From: JAKZVK01 sp965248255
GTDB taxonomy: Bacteria; Acidobacteriota; Terriglobia; Bryobacterales; UBA6623
Length of the DNA stretch: 64,000 nucleotides
NCBI GenBank assembly: GCA_965248255.1
Contig: CBDFIW010000003.1
Location: 186,001 to 250,000 of the forward strand
Direction of reading: 5' to 3'
Shown here: piece by piece, positions 1 to 7,089 of the stretch
Layout: each line of letters opens with the position of its first letter
How positions within the stretch are numbered: the first letter of the stretch is position 1
Position numbers and translations under genes: made by a program
The notes under the pieces: model-generated
What the model was told of the DNA's origin: nothing
Databases searched by the model: none
The model's input: only the letters and a program-made list of their open reading frames with translations

Positions 1-469
1 CTAGCAGGAGCTTCAGCTTCTCGCGCCCGCGCTGCACACGCGACTTCATCCCCGACAACGAGAGGCTCAGGGCATCGGCTGCGGCTTTCTGTGTCAGTCC
101 CCCGAGGTCCGTGAGCTGAAGGGCCTGCCGGTAGCTCTTCGGCAACTGCTCCATGAGGGGGTCGAGGCAAGGCGTCAGGTCGTGACTGTGCTCCTCGCGA
201 ACACCGCTTCTCGAGGCCGCTTCGATGGCCTCGCCGGGCCCATCCGGACGACGGCGACGAAGGTGGTCGATCACGGCGTTATGTGCCACTCGAAAAACCC
301 AGGCACGCAGGTTCTCCTCTGCTCGCAACGAGTCCAGCCGCCGATGGACCCGCAGGAAGACCTCCTGAAGCATATCTTCCGCATCGGCCTGGTTGCCGAT
401 TCGCGCCTTGATGTAGCGCCTCAGTTGAGTGTGGAAGTCCCGCCAAACCTGGTTGGTGTTGGAAGTCAT
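1..469 (-). CDS. sigZ: ECF RNA polymerase sigma factor, SigZ-like (3' end cut by window)
   Basis: An open minus-strand frame runs from an ATG at 469 off the left edge (156 codons visible). It starts MTSNTNQVWRDFHTQLRRYI. Region 2 is clear (DAEDMLQEVFLRVHRRL, then AWVFRVAHNAVIDHLRRR), and region 4 carries the LPKSYRQAL stretch and a helix-turn-helix with LSLSGMKSRVQRGREKL. The conserved Cys-Leu just before LPxxYR and the KSRVQRGR helix are typical of SigZ-type ECF factors, which direct RNA polymerase to a small regulon. No anti-sigma gene is visible; the C-terminus lies outside the window. Upstream on the same strand is a DUF2703 protein, separated by about 400 bp holding a structured repeat, so the two are probably not simply co-translated. 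The family call is firm; the SigZ subgroup is fairly sure. Confidence 0.88.
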   Translation of the reverse strand, partial: MTSNTNQVWRDFHTQLRRYIKARIGNQADAEDMLQEVFLRVHRRLDSLRAEENLRAWVFRVAHNAVIDHLRRRRPDGPGEAIEAASRSGVREEHSHDLTPCLDPLMEQLPKSYRQALQLTDLGGLTQKAAADALSLSLSGMKSRVQRGREKLKLLL

Positions 470-606
470 CTTGACTCTGCTTTCAGCGTAACAAGAGGCG
501 CGGGCGTGAGCCGGTGGGCTGCCGCGGCCGGTGAGTGAATGGCTTGCGAATCGAAACTGCCAGGCACAGCCTGCTACAGACGCTGCTAGGCACGCTTGGT
601 TAGTTC

Positions 607-720
607 TCCTTCGCCCCTTCGGGGCTCCTGCCGCAGGGTTTCGATACCCAGGGTTCCGCCGTGCAAGACCCGGACGGCTTCACCTTGGGCTACAATCCTG
701 CGTCCGCTTCGCGGACTGGC
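607..720. repeat. Three-hairpin interspersed repeat, copy 1
   Basis: The 470-872 gap holds no convincing gene. It contains a structured repeat with three short G/C-rich hairpins in order: GCCCCTTCGGGGC, then AGGGTTTCGATACCCAGGG with a later CTTGGGCTA, then CCTGCGTCCGCTTCGCGGA. The same three blocks, in the opposite orientation, occur at 46212-46320 and 55205-55305. It is non-coding and its function is unknown. It lies between sigZ and the DUF2703 gene and could act as a processing or termination structure, but that is inference. Confidence 0.65.
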
Positions 721-872
721 CTAGTGCTTGGTCCACCTGCCCGAGGTAACAGTCAGGTTTCTCGTCAAGCCCAACGGATGCTTCTACTGGTTGCGCCGGT
801 CGGCCGGGCCCGCCATGACGTGCCCCGCCATGACGATCCACCCTTTTCACACAGCCTCCCGGCTCGGTCCCA

Positions 873-1418
873 CTAGCAACATCTAGCTCCCGACGTCGGT
901 GTCGGTCCTTGTTTGCACTCGAAGAACTGTCGAAGTTGAAGCGGCGGCTCGACGGCCTCGCGACGATCGGATTCGGATACGTCTTCCCGACCCAGCAGGC
1001 TCTGCATGACCGCTTCAGCGATCAACCCGGTCGGAGCCTCTCGATAAACCGCCCCGCGCCAGCGCCAGATGCGGCACTGGAAATCTTCCCCGCAGCCGCA
1101 GAGGTCGCCACAAGGCTCGCACACAGACTCCTCGATCTGCGGCGCTATGTCGGTGCCCCCAATGCGGATCGTTGGTGAGCTGACGAAGCCGAGCTCGCGG
1201 GCCTGCTCTACGGACTCGATCTTCGTCTTCCGAACAGTCATCCCTACGCCAATCAACTTGGCGACAGGTTGCAGAACTTCCAGCGCCGCGTCTAGATTGG
1301 CGTCCGTATCGCGGCATCGTCCGCAGACCTCGCGGTCCAAGAAGTGGAAGTCAACCTCGACCGGGCCGCGCTTGCCCGTATCGCTCGGGGTCGGTCCAGC
1401 AGGGTGGGATTTGGTCAT
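873..1418 (-). CDS. DUF2703 family cysteine-rich protein
   Basis: 181 residues from the ATG at 1418. This start is chosen over the upstream one at 1466 because AAGGAGG sits about 7 bases before it. The thioredoxin-like N-terminal half reads VEVDFHFLDREVCGRCRDTD and contains a CxxC pair. It is followed by a TPTIRIGG-like strand (SSPTIRIGGTDIA) and a Cys-rich part (CEPCGDLCGCGEDFQC); it ends ARCC. This pattern matches DUF2703, whose members often sit near metal or arsenic resistance and SigZ genes (recalled, not checked). No such resistance gene is visible here. The cysteines suggest metal or thiol chemistry, but the biochemical role is unknown. Confidence 0.75.
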   Translation of the reverse strand: MTKSHPAGPTPSDTGKRGPVEVDFHFLDREVCGRCRDTDANLDAALEVLQPVAKLIGVGMTVRKTKIESVEQARELGFVSSPTIRIGGTDIAPQIEESVCEPCGDLCGCGEDFQCRIWRWRGAVYREAPTGLIAEAVMQSLLGREDVSESDRREAVEPPLQLRQFFECKQGPTPTSGARCC

Positions 1419-1525
1419 TGTCCGTCCTCCTTCGTAGTGAGTTGTCGATCCGAACCGGATCTTCACTAGCTCAGACGAGGGTGGGCGAAAAAGGACGCAA
1501 ATCTAGACACGAAACTGTCGAGGGG

Positions 1526-2257
1526 TCAGCCGGGCCGCCGCCACAGCACCGACATGTCGTCCTTGGGCGCAAAACCGAGGATGCGTTTGGCCTTCTCATT
1601 GAGGAACTTGCCATGGGGCATATCGCCGAGGATGAAGAAGACCTCGCACTTCGAGGGCAGCTTCGACAAATCGACGTCGAGGCCGAGGCGGAAGACCTGC
1701 CCCGCATCACCCCACGAGACGATGAACGGTACGCCGCCGGCCCCCGGCTTCAGTTCGGTCACCTCGCGGAAGTTGTAGAAGAGATACTCCTGGACCCAGA
1801 TGTCGTGATGCTCAGTGAAGAGCCGGCAGATCTCTTGCCCTAGCGACTTGGAGTGGGCGTAGAGGTTGATGCCCGACTGAGGCGGCACCTCGGGGACGAT
1901 GCCGTGATCGAAGCCCTCGTACGGAGGCCCTGTCACGGTAAAGTGCGGGCCCGTGTTGATGAACCGCTTGATCCCGTGCTCGACCGCGGCCAGCATGAGG
2001 TTGTAGCAGCCGATCGTGTTCACGTCGAACGCGATCTTGCGGTGGTTGCGCAGCACCGAGAGGTTGACGATCGCGTCCATGCCCTTGGCCGCTTGCATCA
2101 CCTGTTCGAGCGACGTTACGTCCACTCGCCGGAACTCGTGCTGGGTGGGAGAGGGCGGCGGCTTGATGTCGGTAATGAGCAGTTGGTGGTGATTCTCAAG
2201 CGCGCGGACGACGTGGGGCCCGAGGTAGCCATTGGCGCCGATGATGAGGACCTTCAT
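1526..2257 (-). CDS. NAD-dependent epimerase/dehydratase family protein
   Basis: 243 residues, cytoplasmic (no signal peptide). It is an extended-SDR Rossmann protein: KVLIIGANGYLGPHVV at the N-terminus is the nucleotide-binding loop, LNVNT-like DVNTIGCYNLMLAA follows near residue 80, and YAHSK near residue 137 fits the catalytic YxxxK. It is short for the family (about 300 residues is usual), so the substrate domain is reduced. The start is supported by GGAGGGG about 4 bases upstream. Its ATG overlaps the stop of the preceding gene by 4 bases (ATGA, 2254-2257), so the two are translationally coupled. It is the last gene of a minus-strand sugar-related cluster that also encodes aldolase-type enzymes. 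The substrate is not predictable; a nucleotide sugar or sugar lactone is possible. Confidence 0.85.
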   Translation of the reverse strand: MKVLIIGANGYLGPHVVRALENHHQLLITDIKPPPSPTQHEFRRVDVTSLEQVMQAAKGMDAIVNLSVLRNHRKIAFDVNTIGCYNLMLAAVEHGIKRFINTGPHFTVTGPPYEGFDHGIVPEVPPQSGINLYAHSKSLGQEICRLFTEHHDIWVQEYLFYNFREVTELKPGAGGVPFIVSWGDAGQVFRLGLDVDLSKLPSKCEVFFILGDMPHGKFLNEKAKRILGFAPKDDMSVLWRRPG

Positions 2258-3048
2258 GCTGCCCCTCCACTAACGCGGGGTTCGTATCCCAACACGTTCT
2301 TGGCCCTGTCGGAGGAGAAACGTGCATTCGCTGAGCCGGACGACACATGCAAGACCGCCCACCGGCCCAAGGACTGCGAGTTGTCCTCGACTTCGGCGGT
2401 CAAGGCGAGTGAAACCGCTTGCATGGCATCCTCCTCGGCGATGGAGGTGGGCGTCTGCGGGTCAGACGATGCGACAACTTCGCCCATTCTGAGAACCACG
2501 ATGTCGAGCTTGCACGCGCGTGCGAACTCACGGCAGGTGAATTCGCCCAGGTACTTGGGCAGCGCCGGGGCGGACAGGCTCGGCCGCGGCCGCCACCGCT
2601 CTTCAACGAGGAAATCCGGGCCGTACGCGGTCATCATCTCAAGCGTGCTGATGAAGACGACTCGGCGAACGGCTGCCTCTGTCGCCGCCCGCAAGAGGTT
2701 ATAGGTGCTGCGTGTCAGGTGATCGATCTGAGAATGCAGGTCTTCGCCCGGCAGCGTTTCGGCCACGTGGACGATGGCATGGACGCCCCGCACCAACTCG
2801 TTTGTGGGTTCCTCGTGGCCCAAGTCAGCCTGCGTGAACGGGTGGCTGGTTTCCACCTCCTGGCGCGACGTGAGTAGGATTTCGTGGTCCGCAGCGAGCG
2901 CGTCGGCGAGAACCTGCGCCAGACGGTGCTCCGCCGACGTGATCAGGATGTGCCCAGCACCGGCATCGCCGTCTCCGGGACCACAGGACATCGCGGCACC
3001 GCTGACAGCTGCAAGCCCAGTGTTTCGGACGAAGGTTCTGCGATTCAC
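2254..3048 (-). CDS. NAD-epimerase-fold protein with Tat-type signal
   Basis: 264 residues. A GTG at 3048 is preferred (GGGAGG about 8 bases upstream), giving VNRRTFVRNTGLAAVSGAAM, a twin-arginine-like signal followed by a Cys (SCGPGDG) that could be lipidated. The mature part resembles an extended SDR: GHILITSAEHRLAQVLADAL takes the place of the Rossmann loop but lacks the GxxGxxG glycines, and the YxxxK region reads PKYLGEFTCREFA. Nucleotide binding and catalysis are therefore doubtful. It overlaps the following intact SDR by 4 bases. An exported, degenerate SDR next to a canonical one suggests a divergent paralogue pair. Fold is likely; function unknown. Confidence 0.75.
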   Translation of the reverse strand: MNRRTFVRNTGLAAVSGAAMSCGPGDGDAGAGHILITSAEHRLAQVLADALAADHEILLTSRQEVETSHPFTQADLGHEEPTNELVRGVHAIVHVAETLPGEDLHSQIDHLTRSTYNLLRAATEAAVRRVVFISTLEMMTAYGPDFLVEERWRPRPSLSAPALPKYLGEFTCREFARACKLDIVVLRMGEVVASSDPQTPTSIAEEDAMQAVSLALTAEVEDNSQSLGRWAVLHVSSGSANARFSSDRAKNVLGYEPRVSGGAA

Positions 3049-3097
3049 GACAGGTTCCCTCCCATGCATCGAGGCACGCCTGCCTCGCCGAGCCGCA

Positions 3098-3994
3098 TCA
3101 ATTTCCGCCGCGCTTGGCCTTGATCTCCTTCATCCGCTTCTCCTTGAACGCCTCGAACTCTTTCTTCAGTTCGGGGGTCAACTCGCCGCCGTAGAGCTGG
3201 CTGGCGCGCCACTTGCCGGTCAGCAGCTTCCCCTTGGTCCACTCGTCTTTGATGTGGATGTAGTCGGCTCTCTCCAAGACTTCTCCGACCAGATGTGGAG
3301 GAATGAAGATTACGCCCTCGCGGTCGCCGAGTACGACATCACCCGGCATGGCCACCGCACCACCGATCTCGACCGGAATGTTGATGCCAACCGTGAGAAC
3401 CCCGCTCACCGCTGAAGGGTGTGCCTTTCTGTAGTAGAGGTTTAACGGTAGGTCAAATGACCCTTGCAGGTCGCGGATGGTGCCGTCGACGACGGCCCCG
3501 CGGCGCGTGGCTCCCCAAATGGCTGAATGAAGGTTGTCGCCGCCGAAGTTGTGTCCCGGCGTCGCGCCCATCAGATCTACCACGGCGACGTCGTCCCGCT
3601 GCAGAACGTCAATCACCTTCTGCGTGTTGCCGCGGGCGAGGCCCTTCTTCTTGGCGTCGGCATCCACGACTTCCTTAAGGTCGGGACGGAGCGGCAGGTA
3701 CTTAGCTGTGAGGGCACGGCCGACAAGGCGCTGACCCGGCTTGAGGATCTCAAAACCGTCGGCGTACTGCCGCATGTAGCCCTTGCCGCGGAGAACACCC
3801 CAAGCCTCCTCGACGCTCAGCTCGGCGATGCGTTCGAGCAGATTCGCCGGCACCTTGGGCCGTCCGTCGGGAAAGCGCTCGTAGGGGTTGTGTTTGGTCC
3901 ACTCGATCATCTGCTCGCGGGTCAGGCTGAAAATCTGGCCCGAGGCCGGCAGCGCGAGAATGATAGCAACGATGAGAGTCGAAAGAGGTTTCAT
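3098..3994 (-). CDS. RraA-like family protein with signal peptide
   Basis: 298 residues from the ATG at 3994 (an AAGGGA stretch lies upstream; the longer frame from 4060 has no support). The N-terminus MKPLSTLIVAIILALPASGQ is a Sec signal peptide. The body matches the RraA/HMG-aldolase fold: VVDLMGATPGHNFGGDNLHS, then GAVVDGTIRDLQG with the conserved Arg-Asp, then PVEIGGAVAMPGDVVLGD and EGVIFIP. Cytosolic relatives are Mg-dependent 4-hydroxy-4-methyl-2-oxoglutarate or oxaloacetate lyases. The C-terminal 60 residues are a charged extension. An exported member is unusual for a family better known in cytosolic aromatic and sugar-acid breakdown. It lies 49 bases upstream of the Tat-SDR gene and downstream of an HpcH/HpaI aldolase, consistent with one operon. 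Confidence 0.88.
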   Translation of the reverse strand: MKPLSTLIVAIILALPASGQIFSLTREQMIEWTKHNPYERFPDGRPKVPANLLERIAELSVEEAWGVLRGKGYMRQYADGFEILKPGQRLVGRALTAKYLPLRPDLKEVVDADAKKKGLARGNTQKVIDVLQRDDVAVVDLMGATPGHNFGGDNLHSAIWGATRRGAVVDGTIRDLQGSFDLPLNLYYRKAHPSAVSGVLTVGINIPVEIGGAVAMPGDVVLGDREGVIFIPPHLVGEVLERADYIHIKDEWTKGKLLTGKWRASQLYGGELTPELKKEFEAFKEKRMKEIKAKRGGN

Positions 3995-4050
3995 AAGGTT
4001 CGTCCCTTGGGAGGGTTCCGCGCGATCATCATAGCAAGGGCGGTTCCCGT

Positions 4051-4142
4051 AAAGACGCAAAGGTCCGCAAAGAGTTTCCTTCTCTGAGTTCCTTCTCGGC
4101 CAGTTTTTCTTTGCGTCCTTGGCGGTCCTTTGCGTCTTTGCG
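4051..4142. repeat. Inverted TTTGCGTC-type intergenic repeat
   Basis: Imperfect inverted arms lie at about 4051-4072 (AAAGACGCAAAGGTCCGC) and 4120-4142 (GGTCCTTTGCGTCTTTGCG), with a further CTTTGCGTCC copy near 4109. It lies in the 169-bp gap between the aldolase gene and the RraA-like gene and would form a hairpin in the transcript. No T-tract follows, so it is not a clear intrinsic terminator. Function unknown. Confidence 0.5.
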
Positions 4143-4163
4143 AAAACCGGCTTTGCGAGGAAC

Positions 4164-4925
4164 CTACAGCCGCTCTGCCGCGGCCTTCATGTCCGCGAAC
4201 CCGGTTCGTACCACGAAGAGGTCGTGCCCCGGGCAGACCATCCGGAAGCCCTGGTCGACGCGCCGTTTGGCTTCGTCAAACCCGTTGGTGACGTAGCCCG
4301 CGGCCACGCCGGTTTCTTTGGAGGCTGCCAGCACCTCCTGGACGAGGTCTTCCACGATGTCGTCGCTCATCGACGCCGCCCCGACCGACCGCGACAAGTC
4401 GTAGGGGCCGATCAAGATGCAATCGATGTCCGGCACAGCCATCATCTCGCGCACGTTGCCGATGGCCACGGGGCTCTCGACCATGGCGACGACCAGAATC
4501 TCGTCGTTGGCTTTTTCGACGTACTCGAAGAAATCGTTATTGGAAAGGTGCGCCGTGCGAAACCCCGTAGCCGAACGCCCGCCTCGCGGCGGAAACTTCG
4601 ACGCTTGCACGATGCGTTCACATTCCTCCGCGGTTTCGACCATCGGGATGATGATGCCCATGGCGCCGAGGTCGAGGACGCGGCCGATCCACGAGGGCTC
4701 GAGTCCGGGCAGCCGCACCAGGGGTGTTGTCTGGCGACCGACGCAAACAGCAAGCGCCCCGCTGAGAGTAGTCTCGGTCCATCCGCCGTGCTGCCACTCG
4801 AGCCAAAGGTAGTCGAAGTTGTGTGGCAGGGCCTCTTCGACAATCTCAGGCGCGGGGTAGGAAACCGAGGGGCCGGAGATGACGCCGCCGTCGAGGAGTT
4901 TGCGTCGTGCGAGGTTAGGTGTCAT
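4164..4925 (-). CDS. HpcH/HpaI aldolase family protein
   Basis: 253 residues, the usual length, no signal peptide. It is a TIM-barrel class II pyruvate aldolase. The markers are FDYLWLEWQHGGW near residue 40, a MGIIIPMVETAEE strand, VVAMVESPVAIGN carrying the metal-binding Glu, and CILIGPYDLSRSVG carrying the metal-binding Asp. Family members cleave 2-keto-3-deoxy sugar acids or 4-hydroxy-2-oxo acids to pyruvate or oxaloacetate plus an aldehyde. The usual acid-His pair (D-E-H) reads E-W-Q-H here, so the catalytic His is kept. It sits in a minus-strand run between a secreted GHL10-like hydrolase and the RraA-like protein. This suggests breakdown of a sugar acid, but the substrate is not predictable. 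Confidence 0.88.
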   Translation of the reverse strand: MTPNLARRKLLDGGVISGPSVSYPAPEIVEEALPHNFDYLWLEWQHGGWTETTLSGALAVCVGRQTTPLVRLPGLEPSWIGRVLDLGAMGIIIPMVETAEECERIVQASKFPPRGGRSATGFRTAHLSNNDFFEYVEKANDEILVVAMVESPVAIGNVREMMAVPDIDCILIGPYDLSRSVGAASMSDDIVEDLVQEVLAASKETGVAAGYVTNGFDEAKRRVDQGFRMVCPGHDLFVVRTGFADMKAAAERL

Positions 4926-5038
4926 TCGTCGTTTGCTTTCTATCGCCAGTCAGAGGTGTTGGCTCGTCGAGTGTGACGGTGTTCGGGAATGAAGAGCGTA
5001 GCACCCTGGGGATATCGCGTGTGGGGACCGGACGCTTC

Positions 5039-6862
5039 CTACCCTGGTGTTTCGTAGTGCAGGTTCCAATTCCCCAACTTGCGGAGGCGCGAGCCCGCCG
5101 GCTTGTGCGCTGGCATGCCGGCGGCGGCCCACTCCTCCAGTTCCTGGCGATGGCCCAGCCTACGCAGCGCATCCCATGACGGGCTGAAGTCGTTGCGCGC
5201 GTTCGTGTCCCAGAAGAAGAAATGGTCCGAGCCCGCGTGATAGAGCGCGTGTGCCCGGCGGCGGTACTCATCGGCGCTCAACCGCCGCGGCATCAGGTTC
5301 AAAGCCAGCTTGCAATTCGTCCGGCGCGTGATCCGGTAGAAGAACCCGGCGTCCTCGGGGTCCACGAAAGAGTCTTTCGAGCTGTTGATACCCCTGACCG
5401 AGGAGTACGGCATCAACGTGTCGACCAGGCCCTGCTCGACCCATTCCTCGAGATCAAGGCCGTAGTAGAGGTTCTCCTCCTCGCTGCTCAACACGATGGC
5501 GCTGACCTCAAACGGCTTGTCGCGCCTCTTGCGTCTCTGGACATTCGCCAATCCTGCGCGAACTTGCCGCATGAACTCCGTCATGAAACGCGCCCGGTAG
5601 TTGAGCCACTGAGGGTCCTTGTCGTCGAGTTCACGCGGATCTTTGCCGAACTTTCCTCGGAAGCCTTTAATGAGGGGCTGCTCGTGTTCGAGATAGGGCG
5701 GACGTCGATTGTAGGCGAAGCAAATGCCGTCCACCGGATAGCCAGCGATCTCCTTGACAAACTCAATAACGAGATCTCGGACACCCAGAAAGGCGTACGA
5801 CAGGCGCGGTGTCGGCCGCCCTTGCTTGTCACGCCCTCGCCATTCCGGATGCTGATCGTAGGCGCCCCCTTCGTTCCACTCATCCTGCGGAACGGGAAAG
5901 TGAAAGCCGCTGGGGCGGTAGGTGGCGTGAAACTCCAGCCCGATTCCGTGTGCGTAGTCGGCGGCGACCCGCAGCGGGTCGATGCCCTGTCGGCGCCAAG
6001 TCTGCCAGGTCTCCTTGGCGAGACGATCGCCCACGCGATAGGGATCGTCGATCCACTCGTCGGCGGCGGTGATGCGGCCGAGCCGGCTCGGGTAATACAA
6101 GCGGTCGCCCATGCCTGCTTCCCAATAGATCCGCGAGAAGTCGGTCTCGCGAAAGGGCTCGATCTCGCGCCGGATGTCCGCCTCGGTCGTGGGCCGGTAG
6201 GAGTAGGTGTAACTCCAAGCGTCGTTGTGGCAGTAGGGGACTCGGTGCTCGCCATTTTCCCGCTCGGCTCCCAGCGCCGACGCTTGGGAGTCCGTCAGGG
6301 GAACGAGTTTGATGTAGGCCAGCCAGACGCCGCTGCACGAGTTGCCGAGCGAGTCAGGACCATCGGGCACGAGTCGCCGGCAGAACTGCCGGAAGACCAG
6401 CTCATCCTCGCCATGCAGTTCGACCGTGCGCCAATGGTAGTCGTCAAGCTGCTCTTCGGCGCTGTGGTGATGGCGAATCATCGAGAACGTCGAATCACGC
6501 GCAAGCCGCACTTGAAGCTTTGTTGCCGCCTCGCCGGGTCCGTACGAGCGCAGACCAAAGGAAATCGCGTACCAGCCCTTCTGCTTGACGGGGTAACGAA
6601 TCTCGGGCGCGTCGGTGTTGCGTCCAGCGACCAGCATGACGCCTTGGAACGTCTCGGTCTCGTAGTCAAGCAAACGCCAGTGGTTGCGCCGCGGTTTCTT
6701 CGAGAGCGCCGAGCCAGGCAGGCAGCGGCTCATGTCCGACAGGTAAACGGTCTCCGCCCCCGGATCAGCTGCACCAGAGGAGGCCGCAAGGGACGGGCTC
6801 GCCGCCACAGCCGATCCGGCCACCCGTAAGAACACACGCCGCGAAACATCTTTACCCGTCAT
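5039..6862 (-). CDS. Tat-exported GHL10-like glycosyl hydrolase family protein
   Basis: 607 residues. The N-terminus (KDVSRRVFLRVAGSAVAAS) is a twin-arginine signal, so the protein is exported folded. Residues about 40-200 look like a beta-sandwich. From about residue 220 a TIM barrel resembling the family-10-like (GHL10/DUF187-type) hydrolases is visible: FSRIYWEAGMGDRLYYPS, GLEFHATYRPSGF, YPVDGICFAYNRRPPY, LNYRARFMTEFMRQV, then VSAIVLSSEEENLYYGLDLEEW and LVDTLMPYSS. The acidic residues in the last strands are plausible catalytic acids. It is the first gene of the minus-strand cluster with the aldolase and RraA genes (113-bp gap). The glycan target is unknown. Confidence 0.75.
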   Translation of the reverse strand: MTGKDVSRRVFLRVAGSAVAASPSLAASSGAADPGAETVYLSDMSRCLPGSALSKKPRRNHWRLLDYETETFQGVMLVAGRNTDAPEIRYPVKQKGWYAISFGLRSYGPGEAATKLQVRLARDSTFSMIRHHHSAEEQLDDYHWRTVELHGEDELVFRQFCRRLVPDGPDSLGNSCSGVWLAYIKLVPLTDSQASALGAERENGEHRVPYCHNDAWSYTYSYRPTTEADIRREIEPFRETDFSRIYWEAGMGDRLYYPSRLGRITAADEWIDDPYRVGDRLAKETWQTWRRQGIDPLRVAADYAHGIGLEFHATYRPSGFHFPVPQDEWNEGGAYDQHPEWRGRDKQGRPTPRLSYAFLGVRDLVIEFVKEIAGYPVDGICFAYNRRPPYLEHEQPLIKGFRGKFGKDPRELDDKDPQWLNYRARFMTEFMRQVRAGLANVQRRKRRDKPFEVSAIVLSSEEENLYYGLDLEEWVEQGLVDTLMPYSSVRGINSSKDSFVDPEDAGFFYRITRRTNCKLALNLMPRRLSADEYRRRAHALYHAGSDHFFFWDTNARNDFSPSWDALRRLGHRQELEEWAAAGMPAHKPAGSRLRKLGNWNLHYETPG

Positions 6863-7089
6863 CGCGATCCATTATGGGTACTTGAACGGCCCAGTATCAA
6901 TGCCAACCGAGCCATGGGGCACGTCTGCTCCCTATCCAGGGTCCGGCTGTTGGTGGATGCAGCGGCGAGGCAGGGAAACTCGCGCGAAGGATAACGCGGC
7001 CCTCAACAGCTCTGCTACATTAGCGAATCAACGCTCACGGACCGATAAGACCCTCGGCGGTCAGCGGTGTAGAGCAGGAGAGCTGAAAC

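Noticed and set aside
5222..6829. Long plus-strand open frame (535 codons)
   Set aside because: It lies opposite the GHL10-like gene; its composition is typical of an antisense frame in GC-rich DNA and no motif is present.
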